A DNA stretch of 64,000 nucleotides, from assembly GCA_963662175.1 (NCBI GenBank), contig OY759218.1, positions 5,076,001 through 5,140,000 of the forward strand. The letters run 5' to 3'. Positions 13,501 through 27,400 of this stretch are shown one piece after another. This stretch comes from Aradus depressus. Taxonomy: Eukaryota > Arthropoda > Insecta > Hemiptera > Aradidae. How positions within the stretch are numbered: the first letter of the stretch is position 1; each line of letters begins with the position of its first letter. The translations under genes and the position numbers were made by a program. The notes beneath the pieces are model-generated. The model was not told the origin of the DNA. It did no database searches and worked only from the letters and a program-made list of their open reading frames with translations.

Positions 13501-16500
13501 TTAGTGAAGTCGAAAAGTACGAGCAGAGTAACTTGTCTGTTGTCTATGGCTAGTTGGAGGTCATTGGTAACTTTTAGGAGAGCGGATTGAGTGCTTAAGC
13601 AAGGACGGAAGCCGGACTGTAGGGGATTTAAGATTTGGTTGGTCTCAAGATAGGAGGATAGTTGGGATTGGGCTATTCGTTCTAAGGGTTTGGAGAGGTT
13701 GGAGAGGATAGATATTGGCCGGAGATCTTTTGGAGAAGAGGGATTAGGAATTTTATTTAGGGGGAGGACAATAGCTGATTTCCAAGCAGTCGGGAAAACT
13801 GAGTTCTGCAGGGAGAAGTTGTAGATGTGAAGGAGGACAGGAAGGATGGAGGAGAGGGCGCATTTGATCAATTTTACGGGGACATTGTCTGGACCGTAGG
13901 CGTTTGTACGGGATTTAAGGATACTATTGAGAAGATCTTCAGGATGTATATAGGAAAAAAAGAAGGAATTTGGATTGAAAGTTAGATTAGGAGGCAAGGG
14001 GGTAGGGGGAGAATTTGTATTAGGTGATGAAGTGAAAAAGTGGTTTAGAGTATCAAGAGAGCAAGGAATATTGGAGGAGCACTGTTTTGATTTGACTAAG
14101 GATAGGTTGCGGAGAAGGGACCATTTGGATTTAGGATTAGGAGCTTCAGACAAGACCCTGTGGAAGTATTCAACCTTAGCTCTTCTCTGTAAAGACTGGG
14201 TTCGGTTACGTAGACCTTTGTAAATCTCATAATCCGTGGAAGAGTGACTGCGGACAAATTTGCGCCTTGCAGAGTCTCTATTCTTCATAAAACTTCTGAT
14301 TTCAGGAGTTAGCCAGGGTGCAGGGGGCCGCCGGATTCGAGATTCCTGCAATGGCGCGTGTTTATCCAGCACGAATAAGAGATTTGTCGTCAGATCTTGA
14401 ACCATATCGTCGACGGAGTGGCTATTAAATATTGGGCTCCAGTCAATAGCATCAAGGTCTTGCTGTAGAGATTCAGGAGATATAGAGGAAAGATGTCTAG
14501 GGTATGGTTTTTTTAACAGAAGGAGGAGATTGGAGATCATAGGAAATAGAGATAAGATCATGGCCGGAGAGAAAAGGAACAGGAAATTGGGAGGAGGAAA
14601 GTAATTTAACAGAGGAGTCAATGACATGGATGTCAAGCCAGGTGTGACTATGCTGAGTATGATGGGTGGGAGAGTAGGGTACTAAGTAGAGATTGAGGGA
14701 GTAAAAAAGGTTGAGGAGGTACTTTTTATCATAGGAATCAGAGAGGAAGTTTGAGTTGAAATCTCCGGCAAGGATGAGATTGGAGTAAATGGGGAGGTAC
14801 GCTAGGAGTAGGGATTCAAGGTCGGTGCCAAAGGGAATAGAGGGAGGTCTGTAGACTACACCATAAAGCAACTTTTCATGGCGAATTGTTACTTCCAGTA
14901 ACATATACTCGACGTGTGGGAGGGGGGAGTCAGATGAACAATCGAGAACACGGGCGTTGAGAGAGTCATGTATGGCATTGATGTAACTAGTATTTATTTT
15001 TTTCGTACAATAATATATGGCATATCATTTCAAAGGACTGGATGAGACGAGTTCAAAAATTAATACAACGCAAAGTTACTCCCGGGCGACGGTAACCTGC
15101 TAGAATCTAATAGATACTAAATTTATTTTGGTTCCAGGTGGGACTTCTTGGATTACAGATGCTTTGGACCAGAGAATGCGAAAAGGCTATGAATGATAGT
15201 TCATGGAACCCTAACTCGATGAGGAAGACTAACGTATACTTCTTGAGAGTTCTGAACGTGTTGATTGACCTGACAACCAAAGATCTAGGAAAATTCGAAC
15301 GAATTAGATACGAAACACTTGTTACCATTCACGTTCATCAGAGGTAGGAATTAATATAATAAGTAATAATAATAATAACGAGTCAACTCGTAAGCAAAGT
15401 AACTCACTCTGCAAACAAAAAGTAGCAGAAATTGTAGTTCATTTTCATATCTATTAATTTAAAGAATAAAACGTAAACATTATATATTTACAAATAGCAG
15501 TGTTTCCCGTTGTTTACGGAGAGATACATATTGCGTGAAAACAGAGCTTTCCATGATGTATTATAATTTAAGTTTTTCCGCATGTTTCTTATTAGATATT
15601 CAGACATTTGACTATTATTTGTGACCATAGATTCTAGATTGCTATAAATTTCAGGGACATATTTGATGATATATACAAAATGAATGTTACCAATACACAT
15701 GATTTTGAATGGTTGAAGCAAGAAAGATTTTATTTTAATGAGGAAACAGATTTGTGCAACGTTTCTATAACGAACGTTAAGTTTATATATCAGAACGAAT
15801 TCTTGGGATGTTCGGACAGGCTGGTTATAACGCCCCTAACGGACAGGTGTTATATCACATTGGCCCAAGCTATTGGTGAGTTATCACATTTTTGTAGGGA
15901 TGCTTTCTATGTTTGATGTTTCCACCGCGGGCCGCTGTTTTGAGACCATCGATGTTTTTACTGTATTCAGAGTCATTACTACACTTCTGGGGACACCGCA
16001 TTTTTTTGCCCTCTTCCCCTTGAAATTATTGATTTTTTAAAATAGTGTACAACTAGCCTGGATTGGGATCTATTTGAATTTTTTCGTTTATTCTTTGTTA
16101 TTTTGATTTTAAACGCTGGAATGCCTCTAAATTAAGATGAGCTCTCAACCTGCTAGGATCGAAAGTGATTGCTTTATTACAAGATAGGAAATGTTTTGTT
16201 TCATCAGGAGACACTGCAGTGTCTCTGGCCAAGTCCGAAAAAAATGTCGAAAGACACTGCTGTGTTACTTTTCTCGTGACACCAAATGCCACTTTTTGCA
16301 TCGAAAAAAATATATTATTCATTAACAAAATGATTTTTTTTTTTTGACATAGCCGTCTGGAGAACTCAGAGCTGAACAAAATAAAAAAAAAAGTAGCCAA
16401 AAAGAATCATTTTTGACCAAGTTTGGAAGGGTCAAAATTGGCAAAAAATAACTTTTTTTCTTTTTCCTTTTTCAGTGTCCGGGCGTCCGGATGACGTCAG

Positions 16501-18403
16501 CAATGTTAATATGTGATTTTTTTTAAATGTATAACAAATATCATGTGATCTATGTATGCAAAGATAAAGATAAAAATATATATATAATAGACATTTCATG
16601 AGTGAAACTTATGTTTATTATTTACATAGGCAGACATTTTTTCGTACTTGGCCGTGCTTTTCAGTTTTACTGATTTTTTTTTTTTCATTAACAATTATTA
16701 TGTATTCCTGGGTAGTATCCATTCTACAAGACATCGATTGTAACAACTATCGATTAATAGTAATTTTGCGTTTTTCTCCGGCTTGATATTGTCCTTGACC
16801 TTGAAATGGTTTTCGCATGCATATACATGTTCAAACATGTCGAGACCTGTTGTTGCAGGCATACTTCACCATCATATACACAAAGAATACAAATTTTAAA
16901 GAATACAAAGTATAAAAATACACTTAATTTTTAAAAGCATGGATTTTTATTTAGTCTCATTTACATAGATTTTCAAATTTACAATTTCGTGTCGATAGAA
17001 TCATTCTATTGAGAGTTATCGTGATCACAAGCAAACATTATATGTTTTGTTTTTCATTTTTGGAATCAGGGGGTTTTTGCCCTTCTGAAGGTCCGGTCCT
17101 TCTGTGTTGAAAGTTTCCGCTCTCTCTTTAAACCTTTAGCCTCTATTTGGTCTACACTTAAATTCTGTTTTTGATCTTTTAATGGGTCTTCAATCATTGA
17201 TTTTGAGGCTAAACCCCGCATCATAGGTATGTTTCCGCTCTTCCTCTAAACCTTCAATCTCGTTATTGGTAGATCTTTACCATCGGTTTCGGCTCTTTCC
17301 TGGTCCTTCTATCTCTGATATCACAGAAAGGTTTTTGCTCTCTTTGGTAGACAATTACCTCATTTGAGGGTTCCAGACCCGGATCCAGGTTTCGAAAGAA
17401 GCTTGAACCTGTATCAAAGAGCTCAACTCAAAACTCTAGTAACTGCGAATGTAATGAACGTATCGAAACAATATTTACTATTAGGTTTCATAAGTCCCTG
17501 GGTTGTTTGGTGTTGGAATAAGAGCGAAAACATAGTTGATAGGATACACGGTTTATAGACTTAATATTTGTTAAAACTGATAGAGAACGACAGGATTATC
17601 TGAATCCTACACAAAAATCGAAATAAAATTTTTTTTTTCAAAAAAAGTCGAGCTAACTTCATATATCCCACAAAAAGCGAAATAAAAATGTGTTTTTCAA
17701 AAAAAAGTCGAGCTAACTTCATATATCTCATTCTTCAAATTTCTCGCTTTTTAACCGTTTATAGACTTAATATTTGTTAAAACTGATAGAGAACGACAGG
17801 ATTATCTGAATCCTACACAAAAAGCGAAATAAAAATGTGTTTTTCAAAAAAAGTCGAGCTAACTTCATATATCCCATTCTTCAAATTTCTCGCTTTTTAA
17901 CGGTAACAAGTAACTATTGGTAACAAATATTTACTAGTAACAAGTAACTACTGGTAACAAGTAATTACTAGTAACAAGTAACTACTGGTACCTAACAAAT
18001 AATTATTAGTAACAATTAAATACTGGTAACAAGTAAGTACTGGTACCTAACAAGTAATTATTAGTAACAATTAAATACTGGTAACAAGTAACTACAGTAA
18101 TACTGGTATGAAATAATTTTGAGAAAGAGAAGAGAGTGTGATCTGTGAGCGTCGTTGATATAAGGAAGTCCTGTAATGGCCACATCACTTATGTATATTA
18201 TTAGGTTCGGGGGCCATGGTGGCCGTGCGGGCTAGAGCGTAGGGCTTTGGTCGCATGGTCTCACCATGGTTTGCGGGTTCGAATCCCGTCCGGGAGTGAG
18301 TTTTATTTCGTAGATAGATCTCCCTCCCGGAGCCATGGATGTCTTAAATAATTATACATAACACATTGACATGGCTAATATGCACCGTTCATAAAGCCAA
18401 AAG

Positions 18404-18435
<32 letters not shown>

Positions 18436-21400
18436 ATTAGGTTCGTTGCTATTAGTTACCATTTAAAAATTACTTAGGTATATTCCCTTATAGACTCATA
18501 GTCTATATTTTTCGGGAAGCTATAACATTGGTCATATTGACCCTATCTCAAATCTGAGGACTTACCAGCCATTGGACATTGTGTAAGGAACTATTTTGGT
18601 AAGAATGAGTTTTTCGATATGACTAACCGTTTTCGGGTAAATCAAGGAAACGTCTAAAAATATGTGTTTCAAAACTACATTTCAAGATTGTTTGCGGCAT
18701 CTTTCTCGAAAACCGGACTACCTATGAAAAAAAGTCTAATAAATTATGTATTTCAATATTCTCTACAACTGTTACTTGAAAAGATTCTTTATAACGTCAT
18801 AAACATAAGCTGTATCGTGTAACATGTTGTTATGTCCAGGGGGAAAGTTGTCTCAATTTTCGTTTGATATCGGCCAAAAATCTAATCGAACCTAAGTTAG
18901 AACATGTGACCCCTTCATTCCAAATTTCAAGTTCTTTGTGACAAGAATTTGTTAAAACTGATAGAGAACGACAGGATTATCTGAATCCTACACAAAAATC
19001 GAAAAAAATGTGTTTTTCAAAAAAGTCTTCGCTTCAAAGGGTAGGCCTAAATATAAAGATACCAGTAGCTCATTAACTAATGGTTGGATCATCATGAAAT
19101 TTCACATGCAGTATTCTTGAAAGCCAATTGAAAAATAGGGTGTGCGGTGTCCCAAAATTTTGAACGGGAGTGGGGTTGTGGGGGTAGGCCTAAATATAAA
19201 GATACCGGTAGCTCATTAACGAATGGTCGGATTGTCATGGAATTTCACATGTAGTAGTAGTAACTTCGTAGTAGCTGTGGAGTCCGCCGTTGCAAGGCAC
19301 ATACTAGCTGTGATGCCCCTGTGGTCCTAACTACATACTAGCTGTGGGGTCCGCCGTTCCAAGGCACATACTAGCTGTGATGCCCAGCGTTCCTAACTGC
19401 GTACTAGCTGTGGAGTCCGCCGTTGCAAGGCAGTCCGCCGTTGAAGGACTATAAGCCTTATTCCATATGAATAATTGAAAATTATAACATCATGAATGTA
19501 CTGTCGAAGAATTGAATAGGATTCGAACGAGAGATATTAGGAGAAAACTCAAAGTTCCCTGGGCAACGCCGGGTATTACTGCTAGTATAAGATATAATGA
19601 AGACCCTAATAATGACTGACTGACTCATCGAAATAAGAATTCACTTCCAGTAAAGATAGAGAGGTGGGTTTTTTTCGTGAAATAGGGCCTCCTCAAACCA
19701 CGATAAAATTCTACTTTTGGATTGTATAAAGAGATTCCTTTTACAGAAGAGATACAGCTTTGTAATTCTCTTATTTATTTTTTGGTTTTTACAACCCAGC
19801 AATTATAGAAGTTTCGGAAAGGATTCCCATCATCAATACCCAACATTGAACACAGGGAGTCTTTACTAAAAGTTTTAACACTTAGGTCTAAATAATTCGA
19901 TATTGCCGGTTTTCTTTTTTCAGGTATGGCAATGGGTGGAGCCCCAGCGGGTCCTGCCGGGACTGGGAAAACAGAAACGACGAAAGACATGGGAAAATCG
20001 CTGGGAAAGTACGTTGTGGTGTTCAACTGTTCGGACCAGATGGACTTCAGAGGACTTGGTCGTATCTTCAAAGGACTCGCGCAGTCTGGATCCTGGGGCT
20101 GTTTTGACGAATTCAACCGTATCGAGCTACCTGTTCTCTCTGTAGCAGCTCAACAGATCAGCATCGTCCTAAATGCTAGAAAAGACAATAAGTCATTTTT
20201 CATTTTCAGGTAAATAATAAAGTTATATAAGAATAGATCTTGTGAATAAATTTGGTTGTATATGATTCATACCCAGTGTTTAACTGCGAGGTCATATAGC
20301 CTCGGGTCATCAGCCCGACCCTACAGAGGGAGTCCTAAAGGTTCCTTACCCAGGATTAATTTGGGTAGGGTAGTACCCGACATCGCACTGGCTTAGGCAG
20401 CACCTCCACGTCCCCTTCGAAAGACGGCGTGCTCAAGATTTTATATCTCCCAGAACCCAAGTACAGTAGGCAAGCACGCTACCTTTGTTCTACCGGTGTC
20501 CCCGTGAATACTTTTAAGAGCGTTTATAACAGCGTTTATAACGTTTAAAGAACTGTGCGAGTCGGGCCTGGCGCGATGAGGGGCCCATGCCCTCACAATT
20601 TATGTAATATGTAGGTACATATTAGATATGTATGCTGCTTAAATAATTAGTGTCTTCTGTCAACGTTGGATTTTTTTGATGCTGAATTTCAATAGGCTCG
20701 TTCCGGTTAGTGGCACTGGATGAACGAGTGCTGCGTTCATCGAAATCTCATTTTGAGATTTTAAAATGTCTTTCTAACACAGCCAGTAAGCATTAATGCA
20801 CAAACGTTGACAGCTTCATTTTAAACACTTGTCCACGATTGATGGCTGAATGCTGGGGTGTACGCAAGTTGGGGATTCTACCTCCCCATCCTCCCATTCA
20901 GAATAAATGTTGATGAACGGATCTTGTGTCCCGAAGAAGCAATGTGGTAGTGTTCCGAAATATTGTCAAAAGAAGACACCTCCGGAAGAAAAAAACAACC
21001 GAACTCATTAAGTCAAAAAATTAGTGATTTTTCACAGTCATTCAAACTTTGTTTAAATTTTTCTTTAAACTGTATAAATTGACAATTGAGTTTCACCATC
21101 CAGCCCTCAAAATAATACTAATTATAAAAACAAAAGTAATGTAAAAACAGTAATAACCTCCACCGTTATTTGACATATTACTGATACATAAATAACTATT
21201 TCACCAAAATAGTTAAGTTTTGGCACAACTCCACTGCTCTCTATACTATATTCCTTTCTAAAATTTTAATATTTTCAATTGTATTACTTTTGATTGATAA
21301 AAATATAAAATATGTCTAAATTATCATTTTATCAGCGATGGAGACAAAGTGTTGTTAGATAATGAATTCGGGATATTTTTGACAATGAACCCTGGATATG

Positions 21401-24400
21401 CTGGAAGACAAGAATTACCTGAAAATTTGAAAATAATGTTTCGAAGTGTTGCAATGATGGTGCCGGACAGACAGGTAATATTGTATTGCGATAATATTAA
21501 TATTATGTTGAACAGGGATGATGTGTACTCTGTCCCACGTAAATATTATTGAATCGGACCAACCATTTCCATACGAATTAAATAGGTACATACAAAAAAA
21601 TATATGTAATGTGGCCATAACAAGACTTTCTTATACCTACCACATTTGTAAAGAAGAGTCTTCAGCCTCTTCCCCCTCTCTCCTAAAATATCGTTTTGAA
21701 ATATATTTTTTCAGACGTTTGCTCGATTTACGCGAAAACATTGGTCCTTACAGAAAATGTTACTTATTAAATTTCCAGTCTCGGATATGACCTCAGATTT
21801 GAGGTAGGACTTAACGACCAATATTATAGCGCCCCAGAGAATGTGCAACAAATTTCTGAAGGAAATTGTTTAAAGTAATGTTTAAATTGTAACGCTTTGT
21901 AACGAATTTTAAAATACACTTTAATGTTGGTAGTTATTATTAAAAAGGATATAAACAATATATATGTGATGTGGCCATAACAGGACTTTCTTATACTGTC
22001 CACATTTGTACAGATCATTCTTCCCCCTCCTCCCGCTCTCAAAATCATTTCATACTGGCATTACTAGGTATATGTGTTGGCTCTGCTATTTTCTTTGTTT
22101 TATTGCACAGTATAAATCTGATGGTGACTTTCTTATACCCTGCAATGAAAGTTTGGATTTGAGAGGGGAAGGGGGGGGGGGGGAGAGAGAGAGTGATCTA
22201 TTCAAAAGTATGGCCACATCACATATATTTTATTTTTAATTCTTAAAAAAAAAAAACTATTTTAAACTTGGTTACCATGCCTTACAATTCAAACATTACA
22301 TTGAACTATTTTCTATGGAAATATATTGTTCATTCATTGTGCTGCAACTTTAGTCGTATCTAAAATCTGAGGGCATTTTTGGAAACATTATTTTCATTTT
22401 TCGGATTTTACTCTTGACCTACAATATGAAAGAAACCTGTAGGCAAACTATGAGAATTATAGACCACGTGGGAGAATTCCATCAATGAGGGTGTAGAAAA
22501 GTTTGTCATTTATATATATAATATATTTTTTTATTGATTACCTAGTAACAGTTAGATGAGTTCTGCGATAAATTCAAGTTTCTTAGTCAAATAATTTTAG
22601 TGAAGTTTCTACTTAAAACATTTGGGTTGCTTACCATCACGTTACTTTCTTCGTTCTAGATTATAATAAGGGTCAAAATGGCATCTTGTGGTTTCCGAGA
22701 AAATATTGTCTTGTCCAGAAAGTTTTATGTCTTGTACGAATTGTGTGAAGAACAATTGAGTAAGCAAGTACATTATGATTTTGGCCTGAGAAACATTTTG
22801 TCCGTTTTGAGAACTTTAGGTGCTCAGAGACGAGCAAATGCCAAAGAATCTGAAGACACCACTCTTATGAGAGTTTTAAGGTGAGGTTTAGGTTTATTAT
22901 ATTTTTTTTATATAATTAACTAAAACTTTCTTGAGGAGCCACTAGATGAAGATAGGGTGATCACTCATTTTAAAGTTCTCTGGACCAAGGACTCCATCAA
23001 AATATTCGATTTTGTATAAATGTGGAAAAAAAAGCTTCAGATGTCTAAAATTCAAAAGTAAACCTAGTTAAAGTTAATATATAAAAAATAACATTTTCAA
23101 GCAGCGAGAGGTGATTTATTATATTTAATGGTTTAAAGAAGGCTCTTATAATGAGGAACTCTTTATTATTTTTGTTGATATATTTTTTCTCCACAGAGAT
23201 ATGAATGTCTCCAAACTTGTCGATGAGGATGAACCGCTGTTTTTGTCATTGATCGAGGATTTATTTGTTGGTCTGAAGCTGACAACGTCAACCTATAAAG
23301 ATCTACAAAAAGCTATTCAGGAAACCTGCGAGACAAAAATTTTTACCAACTTTCCCAATTGGAATTTGAAAATTATACAGGTATTTCCGAGAAATTTTTA
23401 TTTTAAACTCTTCAGATTTCCTTCAAATCGTATGGTTTGGAATAACGGCTCTCCAAAGAATGAATCATTTTAAGGTTATTTCATACTTCTTCAATATTTC
23501 GGGATTTAAAGACATTTTTTATTTCACCAAACGTGAAGATCATATAGATTAAGAAAAAAACTACATATGAACATAGGTTCAGCTAATGCGTTCCTTCTCC
23601 AAGAACCACAGTCGAATAACCTCAAAAACATGTATACATTTTTTTAGCATTTTGATAAATAAATTGATTACAGCAAAAAAAAAAAAAAAAAAGTCTTCCT
23701 CCGATTTGTAGAGGATTACATTTTGGAAAAAACCATATGTTGAAAATATTATTTTGGGTTTAGGGTGATATCTCACTTTTTCAATATGGTGAAGCATTGA
23801 AAAAAATATTTGCTACACAACGAATTCCTAAAAAAAAATAATAAAAATAAAAACAAAGCTGTTGCTGTACCACGTTGTTGCTCGGGGAATCCAAAAACCT
23901 ACTGGAAATATGGCATTACGGATTTTTTGTTGGCAACATAAGTACATGGAAGACATCTCCAAATATGCATTTATGTTCAAATATGTAAATATATTGTCGC
24001 TACTTGGCAAAGTACTAGCACCAAATTTTGTGAATTTGAGGTTAAATTACCTTGTTATGCAGAATTTGTTCGTGTTTTTATATTTGACAAAAATATCACT
24101 GTTGTATTTTATATAGTCAAATAAACTGAAAGCGATGGTTCTCGCTAAGAAAAATAAGTAAATCTTAATTATCACTTAAAACCTGAAATGAAAAAATGCC
24201 TAACTCCATACACTAGTGTTTACTCTAAACCTTTATTATTTTCATGCATAAATGGCATGTGAATGTGAATTTCGAATATAAAATAGTGTATTTTGAAACT
24301 AAACTGTAATCAGAAAAATTAAACTCTCCAGTAAAATGTCCATAAAAGGAGGTACCACTTTGCCAAGTACAGCAACGATATACAGTATAGTATGTCGAGG

Positions 24401-27400
24401 TAACAGGGCCCTCCTTTTAATAGTTGTCTGAAAGTTGTGAAGTTATCAAACAACAGTCGCATCCTGGGTTACCAGCATATTACCACGTGTCGGCTTTTGG
24501 CGGTTCGAAAGTCAATGTCACAATGGCAACGTGTACAAACCATTGATCAGTTACCCCGACTCACCCCATTCAACTATCAGATCTACTACTGGCATAATTC
24601 GTAAAGATATTATTTCAAAAAGGCAAATAAACAAAACATTCATTATCATAGAAATCCAGTCTTTACATATGTCTCCTCATAAATCCAGTCTTTACATATG
24701 TCTCCTCATAAATCCAGTCTTTACATATGTCTCCTCATAAATCCAGTCTTTACATATGTCTCCTCATAAATCCAGTCTTTACATATGTCTCCTCATAAAT
24801 CCAGTCTTTACATATGTCTCCTCATAAATCCAGTCTTTACATATGTCTCCTCATAAATCCAGTCTTTACATATGTCTCCTCATAAATCCAGTCTTTACAT
24901 ATTTCTCCTCATAAATCCAGTCTTTACATATGTCTCCTCATAAATCCAGTCTTTACATATGTCTCCTCATAAAACTACATGATAAAACATTTTATTGCCT
25001 TGTTGTCTTAAGTTATTGTTTTTATTTTCAGTTGTATGAGACCTCATTGGTGAGACATGGACTCATGACAATGGGACCGACAGGCTCTGGCAAGACATCC
25101 TGCATTCACGTACTGATGAGTGCCATGACCAAATGTGGAAGACCCCATTCCGAAATGCGTATGAATCCAAAGGTATAAGACTCCTCCTATATCTCTATTT
25201 GCCTACTCGAGACCTTCGTGATATACTGATCCCAGATAAAATGACACATCGAAAATCGAGAAAAATTCCAGAGAAAATGTTTTTCCCTTGGTTTCTAGTT
25301 TCTAATTATGTCAATTCTAAATTTAAATATGACCTAAAAGTTATTCCTGAATAGGGAGACTCAAAATATTAAATTGTTGCTTGACCTAAGTAAATAACCC
25401 AATCTCGATGTTACGAAAAAGGGTTACTTACAGCAATACAACACAACCTAACATATATTTATGTCTAATTTTGATAATTAATTGAACAGAGTGGCACTGG
25501 GTACGAACCGAGTATCTTGAGGTTGGCAAGTTGGCGTTTACCCCCTAAGCTAGAATGTCCTTGTTATCACCCCAATTTCGATTATACTTGAGTGAAACGA
25601 ACTTTGTCATGATCACCTCGTAAAATAGTTTCGTTTATTATAAAGCGCGTGCCTAAATAAAACAAAACCGAACAGATTTTAACAAGAGAAAGTTGCATTA
25701 CATAAATTACTGCAGAGTATGGGTTGCATTCTCAATATATTTTTTTTCTTTAAATATTCAGGCTATAACTGCACCACAAATGTTTGGCCGATTGGACGTT
25801 GCAACAAATGACTGGACTGATGGAATATTTTCAACTTTATGGAGAAGATCTTTGAAGGTATTTTTTAATTTTTAGTAATTACTCTATGATCCTGGGCGCT
25901 AAGCTCCGGCTTCCTCTACGCACTTCCTCCATAGATTCCTCTTCAGAACCAGTGTTCTAAAGTTTTGCAGGCGAAGGTCCCTAGCGTCCCCATCAATTCC
26001 GTCCATCCATCTTTTCGTGGGTCTTCCTCGTCCTCCGTTATCACCAACATAAGCCTTCGCGTGGCGTCAACTCCTACATCCTCTGCCCATCGAAGCTTCG
26101 ACAGTCTTATCATCAGTGACATTGGGCTCCCCAAACTCCGCCACGACTTCGGCATTATTCTTGATTCTGAACATGTCTTTCTCCTGAACCGTATCATGGA
26201 CCCTCCGCAGAACCTTTCTTTCGAATATATTTTTAATAATAACTAAAAATAATTCAGCCGTGGTCAAGCCAAGAAAACTGTATATCTAGAAATTTATGTT
26301 TGGTGTTTTTTTGTTAATAGTCTTCTATATTAATAAAGCTGAAACGGGGTGGGTTTGTGTGTTTGTTTGCTCCAGCATCATGCCCAAACCGCTGGACGGA
26401 TCTTCATGAAACATCACATGTAGCATTCTTTTGAGCCCGATTGAATATTAGGCTATGTGGCGTCCCAAAATTTTGAACGGGAGAGAGGCCTAAGTACATA
26501 AATAGTGCTAACTCATTAACTAGTGGTTGGATTGTAATGAAATTACGTGTGTAGTATGCTTAAAGGCCAAATAGAAATATAAGGTGTGTGGCCTTCCAAT
26601 GTTTTGAACGGGAGGGGGCTATGTATAAATATAGAGCTAGCTCATTAACGGTTGGTCACATTGTCACGAAGTTTCACATGTAGTATTCCTGAAGGCCAAA
26701 TAGAAAAAAAAGGTGTGTGGCGTCCCAAAAATTTGAACGGGGGAGGGGGGGGGTAAGCCTAAGTATAAATATAGTGCTAACTCTTTAACGATTGGTCGGA
26801 TTGTCACGAAATTTCCCATGTAGTATTCCTGAAGGCCAAATAGAAAAATGAGGTGTGTGGCGACCCAAAGTTTTGAACGGAAGGGGGGGTTTGGGGGGGC
26901 CTAAGTATAAATATAGAGCTAACTCTTCAACGGTTGGTCGGATTGTCACGAAATTTCACATGTTGTATTTTTAAAAACCAAATAGAAATATAAGGTGTGT
27001 GGTGTCCCAAAGTTTTGAACGGGAGGGGAGGTTTTGGGGGTAGGCCTAAGTATAAATATAGTGCTAGCTCATTACAGGTTGGTCGTATTGTCATGGAATT
27101 TCAAATGTAGTATTCTTAAAAGCCAAATAGAAATATAGGATGTATATGTCACAAAATTTTGAACGGGAGGGTGGGTTGATGGGGGCCTAAGTATAAGTAT
27201 AGTGATAAGTCATTAACGGATGATCGGATTGTCACGAAATTTCACATGTAGTATTCATAAAGGCCAAATAGAAAAATAGGGTGTGTGACGTCAAAAAATT
27301 GTGAACGGGAGGCGGGTTATGGGGGTAGGCCTAAATTTGAAGATAGTGATAGGTCATTAACGGATGATCGGATTGTCATGGAATTTCACATGTAGTATTC

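Larger units (their letters stand above)
12004..14988 (-). mobile_element. CR1/Jockey-superfamily LINE, 5'-truncated, nearly intact
   Basis: A non-LTR retrotransposon lies opposite to the dynein gene inside intron 13. It retains most of an AP-type endonuclease ([19 protein letters not shown]) and a full reverse transcriptase. Its 3' end (plus-strand left end) is an ATTTC pentamer repeat at 12004-12032 instead of poly(A), as in CR1-type elements. The 5' end is lost near 14988. The clade is judged from RT style ([24 protein letters not shown]) and the tail. Confidence 0.88.

Noticed and set aside
18211..18300. A functional tRNA gene
   Set aside because: Box A and box B are present, but the element has a long non-tRNA body, a poly(A) tail and target duplications and occurs twice, so it is a SINE.
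23862..24116. 84-codon ORF in intron 19
   Set aside because: No family resemblance, begins without a clear context, and contains simple AT-rich sequence; treated as chance.
24650..24973. CRISPR array
   Set aside because: The units are contiguous 29-bp repeats without unique spacers, in an animal intron.
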